This document shows positions 27,211-36,777 of a stretch of 64,000 bases of DNA, piece by piece. Below the pieces are notes generated by a model. That model made no database searches. It had not been told where the DNA came from and saw nothing but the letters and a program-made list of their open reading frames with translations. Within the stretch, counting starts at the first letter, position 1. The number at the start of each line of letters is the position of its first letter. The position numbers and the translations under genes were made by a program. The stretch covers positions 2,433,979-2,497,978 of the forward strand of contig NZ_CP132480.1 of NCBI RefSeq assembly GCF_030770395.1, read 5' to 3'. The stretch is from Telluria beijingensis. GTDB lineage: Bacteria > Pseudomonadota > Gammaproteobacteria > Burkholderiales > Burkholderiaceae_D.

Positions 27211-30081
27211 ATGCGTATGACACAGGTGGCAGCCGCGACGCTGTTTCTTGCAGCGGGCCTGCAGGCCCATGCCGGCACTTTCCAGCAGACCGGCACCGGC
27301 ATCGAGGTGCGTCCGGACACCGGCGCCAAGCTGGTGCGGCTGAACCTCATGAGCGACAACATCATCCAGGTGCTCAAGCTGGCCCAGGCCGATAAACAGC
27401 TCACGCCCTCGCTGATGACGGTCGCCACGCCGTGCGCCGACAAGTGCGCCTTTACCGTCACGCCCGGCCAGGACAGCGTCCAGCTCAAGGCGGATAGAAT
27501 CGCCGCCACCGTTTCGCTCAAGGATGGCCAGGTGCAGTTCTTCGACGCCGCCGGCAAGCGCTTCCTGGCGCAGGCATCCGAATCGATGACGCCGGTCGAC
27601 GTCGGCGGCAAGCCCTTCCTGGCGATCAAGCAGGGCTTCAACCATGGCACGAAGGACGCCTATTACGGCCTGGGCCAGCACCAGAACAACCAGATGAACT
27701 ACAACGGCGAAGACGTGCTGCTGGCCCAGCACAATATGATCGCCGCGGTGCCCTTTGTGGTGTCCGACAAGGGCTATGGCCTGCTGTGGGATAACAACGC
27801 GATCTCGCGCTTCGGCGACGCCACGCCCTACGACCACATGTCGCGCGACCTGGTGCTGCGCAGCCCTGACGGCAAGCAGGCCGGCCTGACGGCGCGCTAC
27901 TACGTGGACGGCAAGCTGGTGCTCACGCGCCAGGAAAAGGACATCGATTACCAGTACCTGAAGGACGTCGACGAGAACTGGCCCAGGGAGCTGAAACCGG
28001 CCAAGGACCTCAAGAACGTGCGCGTGGTGTGGGAAGGCACGATGAGCAGCGACAAGCCGGGCGTCCACAAGATGCAGCTGTACTCGTCGGACTATGCCAA
28101 GCTGACGGTCGATGGCAAGGAAGTGATGGACGTGTGGCGCATGGGCTGGAACCCGTGGTACCACAACTTTGAAGTTAAGTTCGCGAAGAACAAACCGGTC
28201 AAGCTGCATCTCGAATGGAAGCCGTCGGGCGGCATGGTGGCGATCACCCACAACAACCCCTTGCCGGCGCCTGAGCGCCATTCGCTGACCATGTCGTCCG
28301 AGATCGCCGAGGCGATCAACTACCATGTGATCAGCGCCGACAGCATGGACGGCGCCATCGCCGGCTACCGCCACCTGACCGGCCAGGCGCCCATGATGCC
28401 GAAGTGGGCCTATGGTTTCTGGCAGTCGCGCCAGCGCTACGAGACCCAGCAGCAGCTGCTCGACGCCCTGGGCGAATACCGCAAGCGCGGCTGGCCGCTC
28501 GATAACATCGTGCAGGACTGGTTCTACTGGCCCGAGGATGGCTGGGGCTCGCACGACTTCGACAAGACCCGCTTCCCGGATCCGAAGGGCATGGTCGACG
28601 CGGTGCACAAGCAGAACGCGCGCATCATGCTGTCGGTGTGGGGCAAGTTCTACGCCAATACCGACAACTACAAGGAGTTCGCGGCCAAGGGCCATATGTG
28701 GACCAAGAACGTCGAGAACGGCTCGCGCGACTGGGTGGGCAAGGGTTACCTGAACAGCCACTACGATCCGTATACCCAGGAGGCGCGCGACATCTACTAT
28801 CGCCAGATGAAGACCAAGCTGGTCGACCTGGGCTTCGACGCCTGGTGGATGGACAATACCGAACCCGACGTGCTGTCTAACAGCCGCCTGGAAGACTTCA
28901 AGGAGCTGATCGGGCCGACCGTCTACGGCGCCGGCGAGATCACCTTCAATCCTTACAGCCTGGTGAGCACCGGCGCCATGATCGATGGCCTCAAGCGCGA
29001 CCAGCCGGATAAACGCCAGTTCATCCTGTCGCGTTCGGGCTTCGCCGGCATCCAGCGCAACGCGGTGGCGGTGTGGAGCGGCGACACGGTCGGGCGCTGG
29101 AACAACCTGTACGACCAGATTGCGTCGGGCACCAATATGTCGATGTCGGGCGTCCCGAACTGGACTCATGACATCGGCGGCTATGCGCAAGAGGTGCGGT
29201 TCCAGACCGGCGACGTCGGCTCGGCCCAGGAAAACCGCACGACCAGCCGCGCCGCGGCGAACCCGGAAGACATGGAAGAGTGGCGCGAACTGAATCACCG
29301 CTGGTTCCAGTTCGGCGCCTTCACGCCGCTGTTCCGTTCGCACGGCGAAGTGGTCAAGCGCGAGATCTACAACATCTCCGCCGGCGACGACGCCATGCGC
29401 GACAATATGGTGTGGTGGCTGAAGCTGCGCTATCGCCTGATGCCGTACATTTACACGATCGCGTCCGATACCCATTACCGCTCGGGCACCATGATGCGCG
29501 GCCTGGCGATGGACTTCGGGAACGACGAGAAGGCGAAGAACGTCAAGGACCAGTACATGTTCGGCCCGTCGTTCCTGGTGGCGCCGGTGTACGAGTACAA
29601 GGCGCGACAGCGCCAGGTCTACCTGCCCGCAGGCGCCGACTGGTATGACTTCCATACCGGCGAGCGTCACCAGGGCGGCGCGACCCGCACCATCCAGGCG
29701 CCGCGCGAGCGCATGCCGCTGTTCGTCAAGGCCGGCTCGGTGATCACCACCGGCCCGGTGACCCAGTATGTCGACGAGAAGCCGGATGCGCCGGTCACGC
29801 TGCTGGTGTATGCCGGCGCGAATGGCGTCGCGACCCTGTACGAGGACGACGGCGTAAGTAACGGCTACCAGCGCGGCGAAGCCAGCCGCATTCCGATCAG
29901 CTACGACGACAAGGCCGGCGTGGTGCAGATCGGCGAGCGGGTGGGGCGCTACAATGGCATGGTCGAGAAGCGCGAGTTCAGGGTGCGCGTGATCAAGCCG
30001 GGCGTGTCGACGGCGAACGACATGGACAGCGCCGACAAGTCGGTCAGCTATGACGGCAAGGCGGTGAGCATCAAGCTGTAA
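27211..30081 (+). CDS. GH31 alpha-xylosidase with PA14 insert
   Basis: The 956-residue exported enzyme has an N-terminal galactose-mutarotase-like domain, a PA14-like insert at about residues 245-343 (DKPGVHKMQLYSSDYAKLTV), and the GH31 barrel with nucleophile Asp548 in WWMDNTEPD and acid/base Asp625 in VWSGDTVGRWNNL. This layout resembles xyloglucan-active alpha-xylosidases such as that of Cellvibrio japonicus, where the PA14 domain helps bind longer oligosaccharides. Signal peptide MRMTQVAAATLFLAAGLQAHA; the start at 27211 is supported by ACAGGAGA. It releases xylose that XylFGH could import. Confidence 0.9.
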   Translation: MRMTQVAAATLFLAAGLQAHAGTFQQTGTGIEVRPDTGAKLVRLNLMSDNIIQVLKLAQADKQLTPSLMTVATPCADKCAFTVTPGQDSVQLKADRIAATVSLKDGQVQFFDAAGKRFLAQASESMTPVDVGGKPFLAIKQGFNHGTKDAYYGLGQHQNNQMNYNGEDVLLAQHNMIAAVPFVVSDKGYGLLWDNNAISRFGDATPYDHMSRDLVLRSPDGKQAGLTARYYVDGKLVLTRQEKDIDYQYLKDVDENWPRELKPAKDLKNVRVVWEGTMSSDKPGVHKMQLYSSDYAKLTVDGKEVMDVWRMGWNPWYHNFEVKFAKNKPVKLHLEWKPSGGMVAITHNNPLPAPERHSLTMSSEIAEAINYHVISADSMDGAIAGYRHLTGQAPMMPKWAYGFWQSRQRYETQQQLLDALGEYRKRGWPLDNIVQDWFYWPEDGWGSHDFDKTRFPDPKGMVDAVHKQNARIMLSVWGKFYANTDNYKEFAAKGHMWTKNVENGSRDWVGKGYLNSHYDPYTQEARDIYYRQMKTKLVDLGFDAWWMDNTEPDVLSNSRLEDFKELIGPTVYGAGEITFNPYSLVSTGAMIDGLKRDQPDKRQFILSRSGFAGIQRNAVAVWSGDTVGRWNNLYDQIASGTNMSMSGVPNWTHDIGGYAQEVRFQTGDVGSAQENRTTSRAAANPEDMEEWRELNHRWFQFGAFTPLFRSHGEVVKREIYNISAGDDAMRDNMVWWLKLRYRLMPYIYTIASDTHYRSGTMMRGLAMDFGNDEKAKNVKDQYMFGPSFLVAPVYEYKARQRQVYLPAGADWYDFHTGERHQGGATRTIQAPRERMPLFVKAGSVITTGPVTQYVDEKPDAPVTLLVYAGANGVATLYEDDGVSNGYQRGEASRIPISYDDKAGVVQIGERVGRYNGMVEKREFRVRVIKPGVSTANDMDSADKSVSYDGKAVSIKL

Positions 30082-30128
30082 GCACAGGCCGGGCGCGTTC
30101 GCGTGCCCGGCCCATCCAATCGACGCAC

Positions 30129-31214
30129 ATGAACATTCATTCTTTCGCAGCCGGCCTCGTATTGACCGGCCTGCTTGCCATCGCGCCGGCCCATGCGATC
30201 GACACGGTCGCGCCGGACCACGAGCACCTGCAGTACACCGGCCGCATCGACTTCGGCGACCGCCGCGCGCCGGTATTGAGCTGGCCCGGCACGTCGGTGG
30301 CCGCGACCTTCACCGGCACCTCGCTGGCCATCGTGCTCGACGACCAGCATGGCAAGAATTACTACAACGTCTTCCTTGACGGCGATACCGAGCGGCCGAT
30401 CATCCTGAAGCTGGACAAGGGGAAGAAGAGCTACCTGGTCGCCAATGGCCTGGCGCCCGGCGCGCATCGGGTACTGCTCACCAAGCGCACCGAGGGAGAG
30501 GAGGGCGCCACCGCCTTCCTTGGCATGGAGCTGGACGACAAGGGCACCCTGGCGCCGCCCCCGGCCAGGCCGCAGCGCCGGATCGAATTCTTCGGCGACT
30601 CCATCACCAGCGGCATGGGCAACGAGGCGCCGGACGATGGCGAAGACCACCACGGCAAGGACAAGAACAACTACCGCTCCTACGCCGCGATCGCCGCGCG
30701 CCAGCTCGGCGCCGAAGCGCATTTCACTTCTCAGGGCGGCATCGGCATCATGATCAGCTGGTTCCCTTTCACGATGCCGGATTTTTATGACCAGCTGAGC
30801 GCGGTCGGCGACAATGACAGCCGCTGGGACTTCTCGCGCTGGACGCCGGACGTGGTGGTGGTGAACCTGATGCAGAACGACAGCTGGCTGATCGGCCGCG
30901 ACCGCAAGCTGCAGCCCGAGCCCGACGAGGCGCAGCGGATCGCGGCCTACCAGGCCTTCGTTGCGCGCATCCGGGCGCTGTACCCGAAGGCCTATATCGT
31001 CTGCGCACTCGGCAGCATGGATGCGACGAAGCCAGGCTCGCCCTGGCCCGGCTATGTCGGCACGGCGGTGAAGAATCTGCAGGAGTCCGGCGACAAGCGG
31101 ATCGACACGCTGGTCTTCCCGTTCACGGGCTACGGCAAGCACCCGCGCGTGGCCCAGCATCAGGAGAACGCGGACCGCCTGGCGGCCTTCGTGCGGCAAA
31201 AGATGGGATGGTAG
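30129..31214 (+). CDS. CE2-type SGNH acetyl esterase, probably acting on xyloglucan
   Basis: A 361-residue exported protein (signal MNIHSFAAGLVLTGLLAIAPAHA) with an N-terminal jelly-roll domain and a C-terminal SGNH hydrolase: catalytic serine in FFGDSITSGMGNE, oxyanion Gly in SQGGIGIMISW, Asn in VVNLMQNDSW, and histidine in the ending KHPRVAQHQENADRL. This two-domain form is that of carbohydrate esterase family 2, which deacetylates plant polysaccharides and oligosaccharides. It closes the GH74-GH95-GH35-GH31 run, 47 bp after GH31. Confidence 0.83.
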   Translation: MNIHSFAAGLVLTGLLAIAPAHAIDTVAPDHEHLQYTGRIDFGDRRAPVLSWPGTSVAATFTGTSLAIVLDDQHGKNYYNVFLDGDTERPIILKLDKGKKSYLVANGLAPGAHRVLLTKRTEGEEGATAFLGMELDDKGTLAPPPARPQRRIEFFGDSITSGMGNEAPDDGEDHHGKDKNNYRSYAAIAARQLGAEAHFTSQGGIGIMISWFPFTMPDFYDQLSAVGDNDSRWDFSRWTPDVVVVNLMQNDSWLIGRDRKLQPEPDEAQRIAAYQAFVARIRALYPKAYIVCALGSMDATKPGSPWPGYVGTAVKNLQESGDKRIDTLVFPFTGYGKHPRVAQHQENADRLAAFVRQKMGW

Positions 31215-31269
31215 CGCGGCGCCGAGGCGCAGTGCTGTATCATCCCGCCCTTGTTTACGAAAGCCGCAC

Positions 31270-31905
31270 ATGCTCATCATCACCATCAAGCAGGGCAAGG
31301 AAAAATCCATCCTTGCCGGCGACCCCTGGATTTATCCGTCCGCCATCGAGAAAGTCGACGGCAAGCCGCATGAGCGCAACAAGATCGGTGTTACCGCGCT
31401 CGTGCAGTCGTCATCTCGCCAATTCCTGGCGCGCGCCGCCTATACCGCCAAGTCCCAGATCGCGGCCCGCGTCTGGACCTTGCGCGAAGACGAGGCGGTC
31501 GACCACGCGCTGATCAAGCGCCGCGTGCAGGCGGCCGTTGAGCGCCGCGCCGCCACCTGGAACGCGGTCGGTCCGGACGCGCTGGTCGAATTGGTCGATG
31601 GTGAAAAGGACGGCCTGCCGGGCCTGCTGGTGCAGGGCTACGGCGGGGCGGCCGGCTACCTGGTGTGCCAGTTCAACGCCGGCGGCGTCGACCTGTGGAA
31701 GGTGCCGGTGGTGCAGGCGCTGCTGGCCGCCACCGGTTGCCCGAACGTGTACGAGCGTTGCGATGCGCTGGTGCGCAAGGGAGAAGGCCTGCCGTTTGCG
31801 CCGGGCGCGCTGGCCGGCGAAGAGCCGCCGCAGCGGCTGATGGTGCGCACCCGTGAAAAGCTGGCGCCGATGGATATCCGCACCGGCTTCACGTATCCGC
31901 GCTGA
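31270..31905 (+). CDS. Truncated RlmI-like protein: PUA and linker without methyltransferase domain
   Basis: The 211-residue protein matches the N-terminal half of the RlmI/RlmK class of 23S rRNA cytosine methyltransferases: PUA-like start with GDPWIYPSAIEKV, then RVQAAVERRA and the conserved DGEKDGLPGLLVQGYG, and ERCDALVRKGEGLP. Full RlmI has about 395 residues and a SAM-binding domain beginning near here with HKTGFYLDQRxNR; this gene ends instead with MDIRTGFTYPR. No methyltransferase remnant follows, because a reverse-strand gene begins at once. It may be a decayed or domain-only protein; RNA binding without catalysis is possible. Confidence 0.7.
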   Translation: MLIITIKQGKEKSILAGDPWIYPSAIEKVDGKPHERNKIGVTALVQSSSRQFLARAAYTAKSQIAARVWTLREDEAVDHALIKRRVQAAVERRAATWNAVGPDALVELVDGEKDGLPGLLVQGYGGAAGYLVCQFNAGGVDLWKVPVVQALLAATGCPNVYERCDALVRKGEGLPFAPGALAGEEPPQRLMVRTREKLAPMDIRTGFTYPR

Positions 31906-32103
31906 TCAGGCCAGCGCTTCCTTGGCCGCCTCCTCGGGCGTGAGCCCGTCGTAGAACTGGTCGGTGAACCAGTCGATCTGCTCTTCGATGTGGTCCTGGG
32001 CCTGCCTGACGGTGGCGCCGCCGGCGACCAGGAAACCTTCCACCTCGACGCACCACCCGATGAATGCCAGGGTTTCCTCGTCCAACTCTTCTTTCTTGGC
32101 CAT
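31906..32103 (-). CDS. Small conserved acidic protein, unknown function
   Basis: A 65-residue protein starting MAKKEELDEETLAFIGWCVE and ending GLTPEEAAKEALA. GGAAGGAA lies upstream of the ATG at 32103, and the frame shows good codon use. It looks all-alpha and soluble. No family is recognised with certainty. It abuts the truncated RlmI-like gene tail to tail (stop codons adjacent). Confidence 0.65.
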   Translation of the reverse strand: MAKKEELDEETLAFIGWCVEVEGFLVAGGATVRQAQDHIEEQIDWFTDQFYDGLTPEEAAKEALA

Positions 32104-32279
32104 GCCAGTTCCTTCCGTGCCGCGTGAATGGCGGATCGGTGCGATCCGCGCCGTCGGGATTTTACCGTAGCAGAGAGGGGGGCCGGCAAGGGATTGCGTG
32201 CGTGGGCGACTAATCATATAGTCTCGGTTATGCGCCGGCTATCACTTCCTGTTGGCCGCGCCTCCTGCGGGGACTCGCC

Positions 32280-33917
32280 ATGCGTAACGGGATGCTTCAG
32301 CTTTGCGTCATTGCCGCATGCGCGGCGCCAACGGCCCAGGCGCAGTCCACACCCCAGCACCGGCAGGTCGACGCCTTGTTCGCACCGTATGCCGATCGAG
32401 CCACGCCCGGCTGCGCGGTAGGCATCAGCCGTGACGGAAAGCTGGACTACGCCCAGGGCTACGGCAGCGCCAATCTCGAGACGGGCGGTGCGATTACGCC
32501 GGCCACGATATTCCACGCGGCCTCGCTCAACAAACAGTTCGTGGCCTTTTCGATCCTGCTGCTGCAGCAGGACGGCAAGCTCGCGCTCGACGACGACATC
32601 CACCGCCACATCCCGGAACTGCCCGACTACGGCGTGCCGGTCACGCTGCGCCAACTGATGCACCACACGAGCGGCATGCGCGAGCAGGGCCAGTTGCTGC
32701 AGCTGGCCGGCTGGCGCACCGGCGACGTCACCACCGATGAAGACATCCTCGGCGTCATCAAGTCACAGCGCTCGCTCAACTACCGGCCCGGCAGCGAAGT
32801 CCTGTACACCAATGCGGCTTATACGCTGCTGGGCGAAGTGGTGGTGCGCCGGAGCAGCATGCGCCAGCGCGAGTTCGCGCGCAGCCGCATCTTCGCGCCG
32901 CTCGGCATGCGCGACTCGTTCTTCCGCGACGACGGCAACGAACCGACTCCGGGCCGCGCCATCGGCTACAGCCCGCGCGCCGGCGGCGGCTGGCAGATCG
33001 CCACGCCGCTGGGAGGTGCTGCCAGCCTGTCGACCACCGTGGGCGATATGCTCGAATGGCAGCGCAACCTGGCGGATGGCCGGGTCGGCGGCAAGGACGT
33101 GGCGGCGCTGATGCAGACGTCCGGGATACTGGACAGCGGCGTGGCGCATGGCTATGGCGGCGGCCTGCGGATCGAGCATTACCGCGGCCTGCGCACCGTG
33201 TCGCACGACGGCTTGAATGGCGGCTACCGTGCCGATACGGTGACCTTCCCCGACCACGGCCTGTCGGTGGCGGTGTTGTGCAATAACGGGTCCGCGGTCG
33301 CCTGGGAACTGAGCCGCCGCATCGCCGACATCTACCTCGAAGACCGGATGGCGCCGCTACAGCCGCCGCGGGTGGCGCTGGAAGCCGGCCGCGTCGCCCG
33401 CCTGGCCGGCCTGTACTGGTCGCCAACGACCGACGAGATCGTTCGGCTCGAGCTGGTGGATGGCGCGCTGCGCCCGCGTTTTCGGCAAGAGAACCTGCAC
33501 CATATCGGCGCCAACGCCTTCCAGCTAGGCGACGGCGTCGAGCGCTGGCGCTTCGCAGACGATGGCGCGACCCTGAGTATCTGGGATTCGTGGCCCGTGC
33601 CGCGCATATTCGAGCGCATGGATGAACCCGTTGTCACGGAAGGCTTGCAGCGCTACGCCGGCACCTACCGCAGCCGCGACCTGGGCGCCTACTATGTGGC
33701 GCGGATGGAGGAGGGCAAGCTGACCCTGCATTTCGGCCGCAACGCGCGTGCCGTGCTGGAACCGGCCAGCGGCGACCGCTTCTTCAGCACCAGCCTGGGC
33801 ACGGTGACCTTTACCCGAACGGAGGCGGGAGAGATCGCCGGCCTGACCGTCAGCAGCCGGCGCCTGCGTCGCTTCGCGGCCGAGCGCATGCCTGGCCCGG
33901 CTCCTAGCGCCGAGTGA
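32280..33917 (+). CDS. Exported serine hydrolase of the beta-lactamase / penicillin-binding fold
   Basis: The 545-residue protein has a signal peptide (cleavage after AQA near residue 21) and the class C beta-lactamase-like domain: nucleophile Ser82 in SLNK, HHTSGMREQG, YTNAAYTLLGE as the YxN-type motif and a late HDGLNGGYRAD as the KTG equivalent. The C-terminal 150 residues form a lipocalin-like domain common in such esterases. These proteins act as peptidases or esterases rather than true beta-lactamases; substrate unknown. Its 3' end overlaps the convergent GH39 gene by 14 bp. Confidence 0.83.
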   Translation: MRNGMLQLCVIAACAAPTAQAQSTPQHRQVDALFAPYADRATPGCAVGISRDGKLDYAQGYGSANLETGGAITPATIFHAASLNKQFVAFSILLLQQDGKLALDDDIHRHIPELPDYGVPVTLRQLMHHTSGMREQGQLLQLAGWRTGDVTTDEDILGVIKSQRSLNYRPGSEVLYTNAAYTLLGEVVVRRSSMRQREFARSRIFAPLGMRDSFFRDDGNEPTPGRAIGYSPRAGGGWQIATPLGGAASLSTTVGDMLEWQRNLADGRVGGKDVAALMQTSGILDSGVAHGYGGGLRIEHYRGLRTVSHDGLNGGYRADTVTFPDHGLSVAVLCNNGSAVAWELSRRIADIYLEDRMAPLQPPRVALEAGRVARLAGLYWSPTTDEIVRLELVDGALRPRFRQENLHHIGANAFQLGDGVERWRFADDGATLSIWDSWPVPRIFERMDEPVVTEGLQRYAGTYRSRDLGAYYVARMEEGKLTLHFGRNARAVLEPASGDRFFSTSLGTVTFTRTEAGEIAGLTVSSRRLRRFAAERMPGPAPSAE

Positions 33918-35481
33918 ACTGCAGCAGGTAGACGTCGTTCTCGCGCAGCGGCAGCGTGGTGCGCAGGCGGCCGTCGGCGCCGACCGTCACCGCGGTCTGG
34001 CGCGCCGGCTTGCCGGTGGCCTGGGCCTTGAGCGTGCTCACCTGCTCGCGGGTCAGCTGCTTCGGCGAACCCATGCCGATATAGGCGGTGAAAGCGTCGT
34101 TCTGCTTGTAGCCGACCTGCGAGACCGTCATCGTGTAGGCGCCCGGCTTCATGCCGCGCAGCGAAACGTCGACCTTTCCCTTGGCCTTGGGCGGCAGGTC
34201 CTTGACGAAGAACTGCTGGTTGTTGATCCCCTCGGGCAGCGTATGCGTGTAATCCCACAGCAGCAGCTGGGCATTGCCATTGGCGTCGACGGTCGCATAC
34301 GAATCCTTGTCCGTATTTTTCAGCTCGGTGTCGCCGAGCTGGTTCAGGAACTGGTAGGCGAAATAGGCCGGCTTCTTGATGCCTTGCGTATTCATCAGGC
34401 CGAAGCCGCCGTGGAAGGCTTCGAAGCGCGGGCCCGGTTCCTCGAAGATGTCGGTGAACACCCAGTACGACATCGACTGCACCGCGCCTTCGCTCTGCTT
34501 GAGCTTCTTGAGAATGTAGGCCGCCTGGTGGTAGCTGTCGTGGGTCGGGTCGGCCGGCGTGTACGACGAACTCCACTCGGTATAGTGCAGCTCGAGTTTC
34601 GGCATGGTCGACGCCGCGATCTCCTTGCGGTTCTTGAGCACGTCACTGGCTACCGCCATATCGTCCTTGCTCAATATCGTGCCCTTGGTACCGAATTCGT
34701 CGAGGTAGCCTTCGCCCACGCCATACGAGTGGGTGCTGACGAAGTCGAGCGGCACCTTGTTCTTGTCGGCGTAGGCGATCATCTCCGGAATCCAGGCCGC
34801 GCCGGCGGTGGCCGGGCCGCCCACCCGGTAGCCCGGATCGACGCGCTTGACGGCGCGCGCCGCGTGGGCGTACAGCTTGAAATACTCGTCCTGGGTACCG
34901 GCCCAGAAGCCGTCCAGGTTCGGTTCGTTCCACACCTCGAAGTACCAGCTCGCGACCTCTTGCCGGCCATAGCGCTCGGTCCAGTGGCGGGTGAGCGCCT
35001 CGACCAGCCGTTCCCACTGGCCGTAGTCGCGCGGCGGCGTGACGTTGCCGCGCCACCAGAAGATGGTCTTGGTGCCGCTGGCCATCGCGTTCGGCATGAA
35101 GCCCAGTTCGACGAAGGGCTTGATGCCGATGCTCAGCAGGTAGTCGAAAAGGGCGTCGATGTACTGGAAGTTGTACTGCTCCTTGCCCTGGGCGTCGATC
35201 TTGTAGACGCCCATGTCGTCGGTCAGCAGGCCATGCATGCGGATATAGCGAAAGCCGGCGTCCTTCCTGATCTCGGCCAGCTGCTGCTGCCAGTCGGCGC
35301 GCAGGCCTTCGTTGGCGCGTCCGGCGCCGACGGACAGGTTGAACATGCGATCGAGCTTGCCCCTGGTCTGGGTGACGTCGACGTCGATGTTGCGCTGCTG
35401 CGCCGTGGCGGCCAGCGGGATGGACGCCGACGTGGCAAGCAGGCCGGCGAAGAGGGTAGGGAGGAAGTGCTTCTGTTTCAT
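33904..35481 (-). CDS. GH39-type beta-xylosidase
   Basis: The 525-residue exported protein (signal MKQKHFLPTLFAGLLATSASIPLA) has the GH39 layout: the start FRYIRMHGLLTDDMGVY, the acid/base in FEVWNEPNLDGFW, HSYGVGEGY, and the nucleophile in ELHYTEWSSSY, followed by a beta-sandwich domain. GH39 enzymes are retaining beta-xylosidases or iduronidases; in this locus beta-xylosidase is likely. It is the last gene of the TonB receptor operon, three bases after the AraC regulator gene. Confidence 0.85.
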   Translation of the reverse strand: MKQKHFLPTLFAGLLATSASIPLAATAQQRNIDVDVTQTRGKLDRMFNLSVGAGRANEGLRADWQQQLAEIRKDAGFRYIRMHGLLTDDMGVYKIDAQGKEQYNFQYIDALFDYLLSIGIKPFVELGFMPNAMASGTKTIFWWRGNVTPPRDYGQWERLVEALTRHWTERYGRQEVASWYFEVWNEPNLDGFWAGTQDEYFKLYAHAARAVKRVDPGYRVGGPATAGAAWIPEMIAYADKNKVPLDFVSTHSYGVGEGYLDEFGTKGTILSKDDMAVASDVLKNRKEIAASTMPKLELHYTEWSSSYTPADPTHDSYHQAAYILKKLKQSEGAVQSMSYWVFTDIFEEPGPRFEAFHGGFGLMNTQGIKKPAYFAYQFLNQLGDTELKNTDKDSYATVDANGNAQLLLWDYTHTLPEGINNQQFFVKDLPPKAKGKVDVSLRGMKPGAYTMTVSQVGYKQNDAFTAYIGMGSPKQLTREQVSTLKAQATGKPARQTAVTVGADGRLRTTLPLRENDVYLLQFTRR

Positions 35482-35484
35482 GGG

Positions 35485-36771
35485 TCAACTCTCTGACGGT
35501 GAACACGGAGAGCGGCCAGCATACGATGCCCCGGCTCCGGCAGGAGGCGCCATGCGGATAGTTGAAGGAATCGTGCGGGACGTGGCAATCGCAGGCGCCG
35601 CACCGACGTCCTCGGCCAGGGTGGAGCGGAACGCCTTCGGCGTGCAACCGTACTCTTGCCTGAACAGCTTGTTGAAGTAAGAGACGTTGTTGTAGCCGAC
35701 CGTGTAGGCGATTTCGGAGACCGTCGCCGCTTCCTTCTCGCCCAGCAGCCGCGCCGCCTCGGTCAGGCGCAGCTTGTTCAGGTAGCCGGTGAAGGTGAAG
35801 CCGAGTTCGGACTTGAGCACCTCGTTCACCTTGTTGCGATTGACGCCGGCGGCCTGCACCACCGCTTCCAGGTCCAGGTCGGCGTCGGCAAAGCGGCTGG
35901 CGATGGCGTGCAGGATGGCAGTCTTCTCGCGGTCGCGCCGCGGTTCACAGGCGAGTTCGATCGACAGCTGCTGGTAGGCCACGATGGGCAAGTCCTTCTG
36001 TAATTTATCTTGGAGATCGAGGCGCAGGGCCCGCGCGTGAAAGCGGAAGAACCATAGCCCAAACCCGGCCCAGGCCAGCAGCAGCGCGGCGCCGGGCACG
36101 AACAGCCAGCGCAGGTCGCGGCCATGCAGTACCAGGGCGCTGATGTCGACCACGATCGGCACTTCCTGCGGACTCTGGAAGGTGGTGCCCAGCGCCAGCT
36201 TAGGCACCTGGTCCAGGCGGTAGCTTTGCCGCGCCAGGTCGAGGCCGAACATGGCGAACCACCACTGGGGCGTTTCCATCCGGGTCAGGTCGAGCTCCAC
36301 CCGGTTGCCCTGTTCGCTGCAGGCGAAGAAGCCCGCCGGCGAACGGTAGGTGAGCAGGTCGCCGCGGCGCGATACGCCCTCCTCGAAGGTCGGCGCCACC
36401 AGCGACAGGGTATTGCCCGGCGCGCAGGTGGCAACCAGCGTGGCCGAGGCGTAGCGCGACAGGTCGAGATGGGTCGGCGCGCCGCCTGCCTCGAAGAACA
36501 GGTCGGCCCCGGCATGCGGATAGGCTGCGCCGCCGGCAACGGTCAGCACCATGCGAAGGCGCCGGCCGCCGTCGAGCAGGCGCACCACTGCCTCGCTGCC
36601 TGGCGAGATGGCGGCCGCGGGGCGGATCCGCCAGCCGGCCTGGGTCTCGCCCGGCGCCGTCAACAGCGGCATCTCGAGGAAGCTGCGGCGGTAGGCGGCC
36701 ACCCCCAGCACCAGGCTGGCCACGAGCAGCGCCAGGAAGACCAGCAGCGCCTGGCGCTGGAAGGCCTGCAT
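35485..36771 (-). CDS. Membrane-anchored AraC-family transcriptional regulator with periplasmic sensor
   Basis: The 428-residue protein has two membrane helices (about 8-27 and 222-242) that enclose a periplasmic domain of some 190 residues containing four cysteines or so and no recognised family. The cytoplasmic part ends with an AraC double helix-turn-helix (about 300-320 and 350-372), including VSEIAYTVGYNNVSYFNKLF. Such one-component membrane regulators sense ligands outside the cytoplasm. The position between GH3 and GH39 (6 and 3 bp gaps) suggests it controls this xyloglucan operon. Confidence 0.85.
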   Translation of the reverse strand: MQAFQRQALLVFLALLVASLVLGVAAYRRSFLEMPLLTAPGETQAGWRIRPAAAISPGSEAVVRLLDGGRRLRMVLTVAGGAAYPHAGADLFFEAGGAPTHLDLSRYASATLVATCAPGNTLSLVAPTFEEGVSRRGDLLTYRSPAGFFACSEQGNRVELDLTRMETPQWWFAMFGLDLARQSYRLDQVPKLALGTTFQSPQEVPIVVDISALVLHGRDLRWLFVPGAALLLAWAGFGLWFFRFHARALRLDLQDKLQKDLPIVAYQQLSIELACEPRRDREKTAILHAIASRFADADLDLEAVVQAAGVNRNKVNEVLKSELGFTFTGYLNKLRLTEAARLLGEKEAATVSEIAYTVGYNNVSYFNKLFRQEYGCTPKAFRSTLAEDVGAAPAIATSRTIPSTIRMAPPAGAGASYAGRSPCSPSES

Positions 36772-36777
36772 GGCTGA

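Noticed and set aside
26341..29670. Very long open frame on the reverse strand across the GH35 and GH31 genes
   Set aside because: It is antisense to two well-matched genes; long open shadow frames are common at this GC content, and its product has no recognisable domain.
32280..33917. Antibiotic-resistance beta-lactamase
   Set aside because: The length, the lipocalin-like C terminus and the sequence fit the broader serine hydrolase family rather than a true AmpC.
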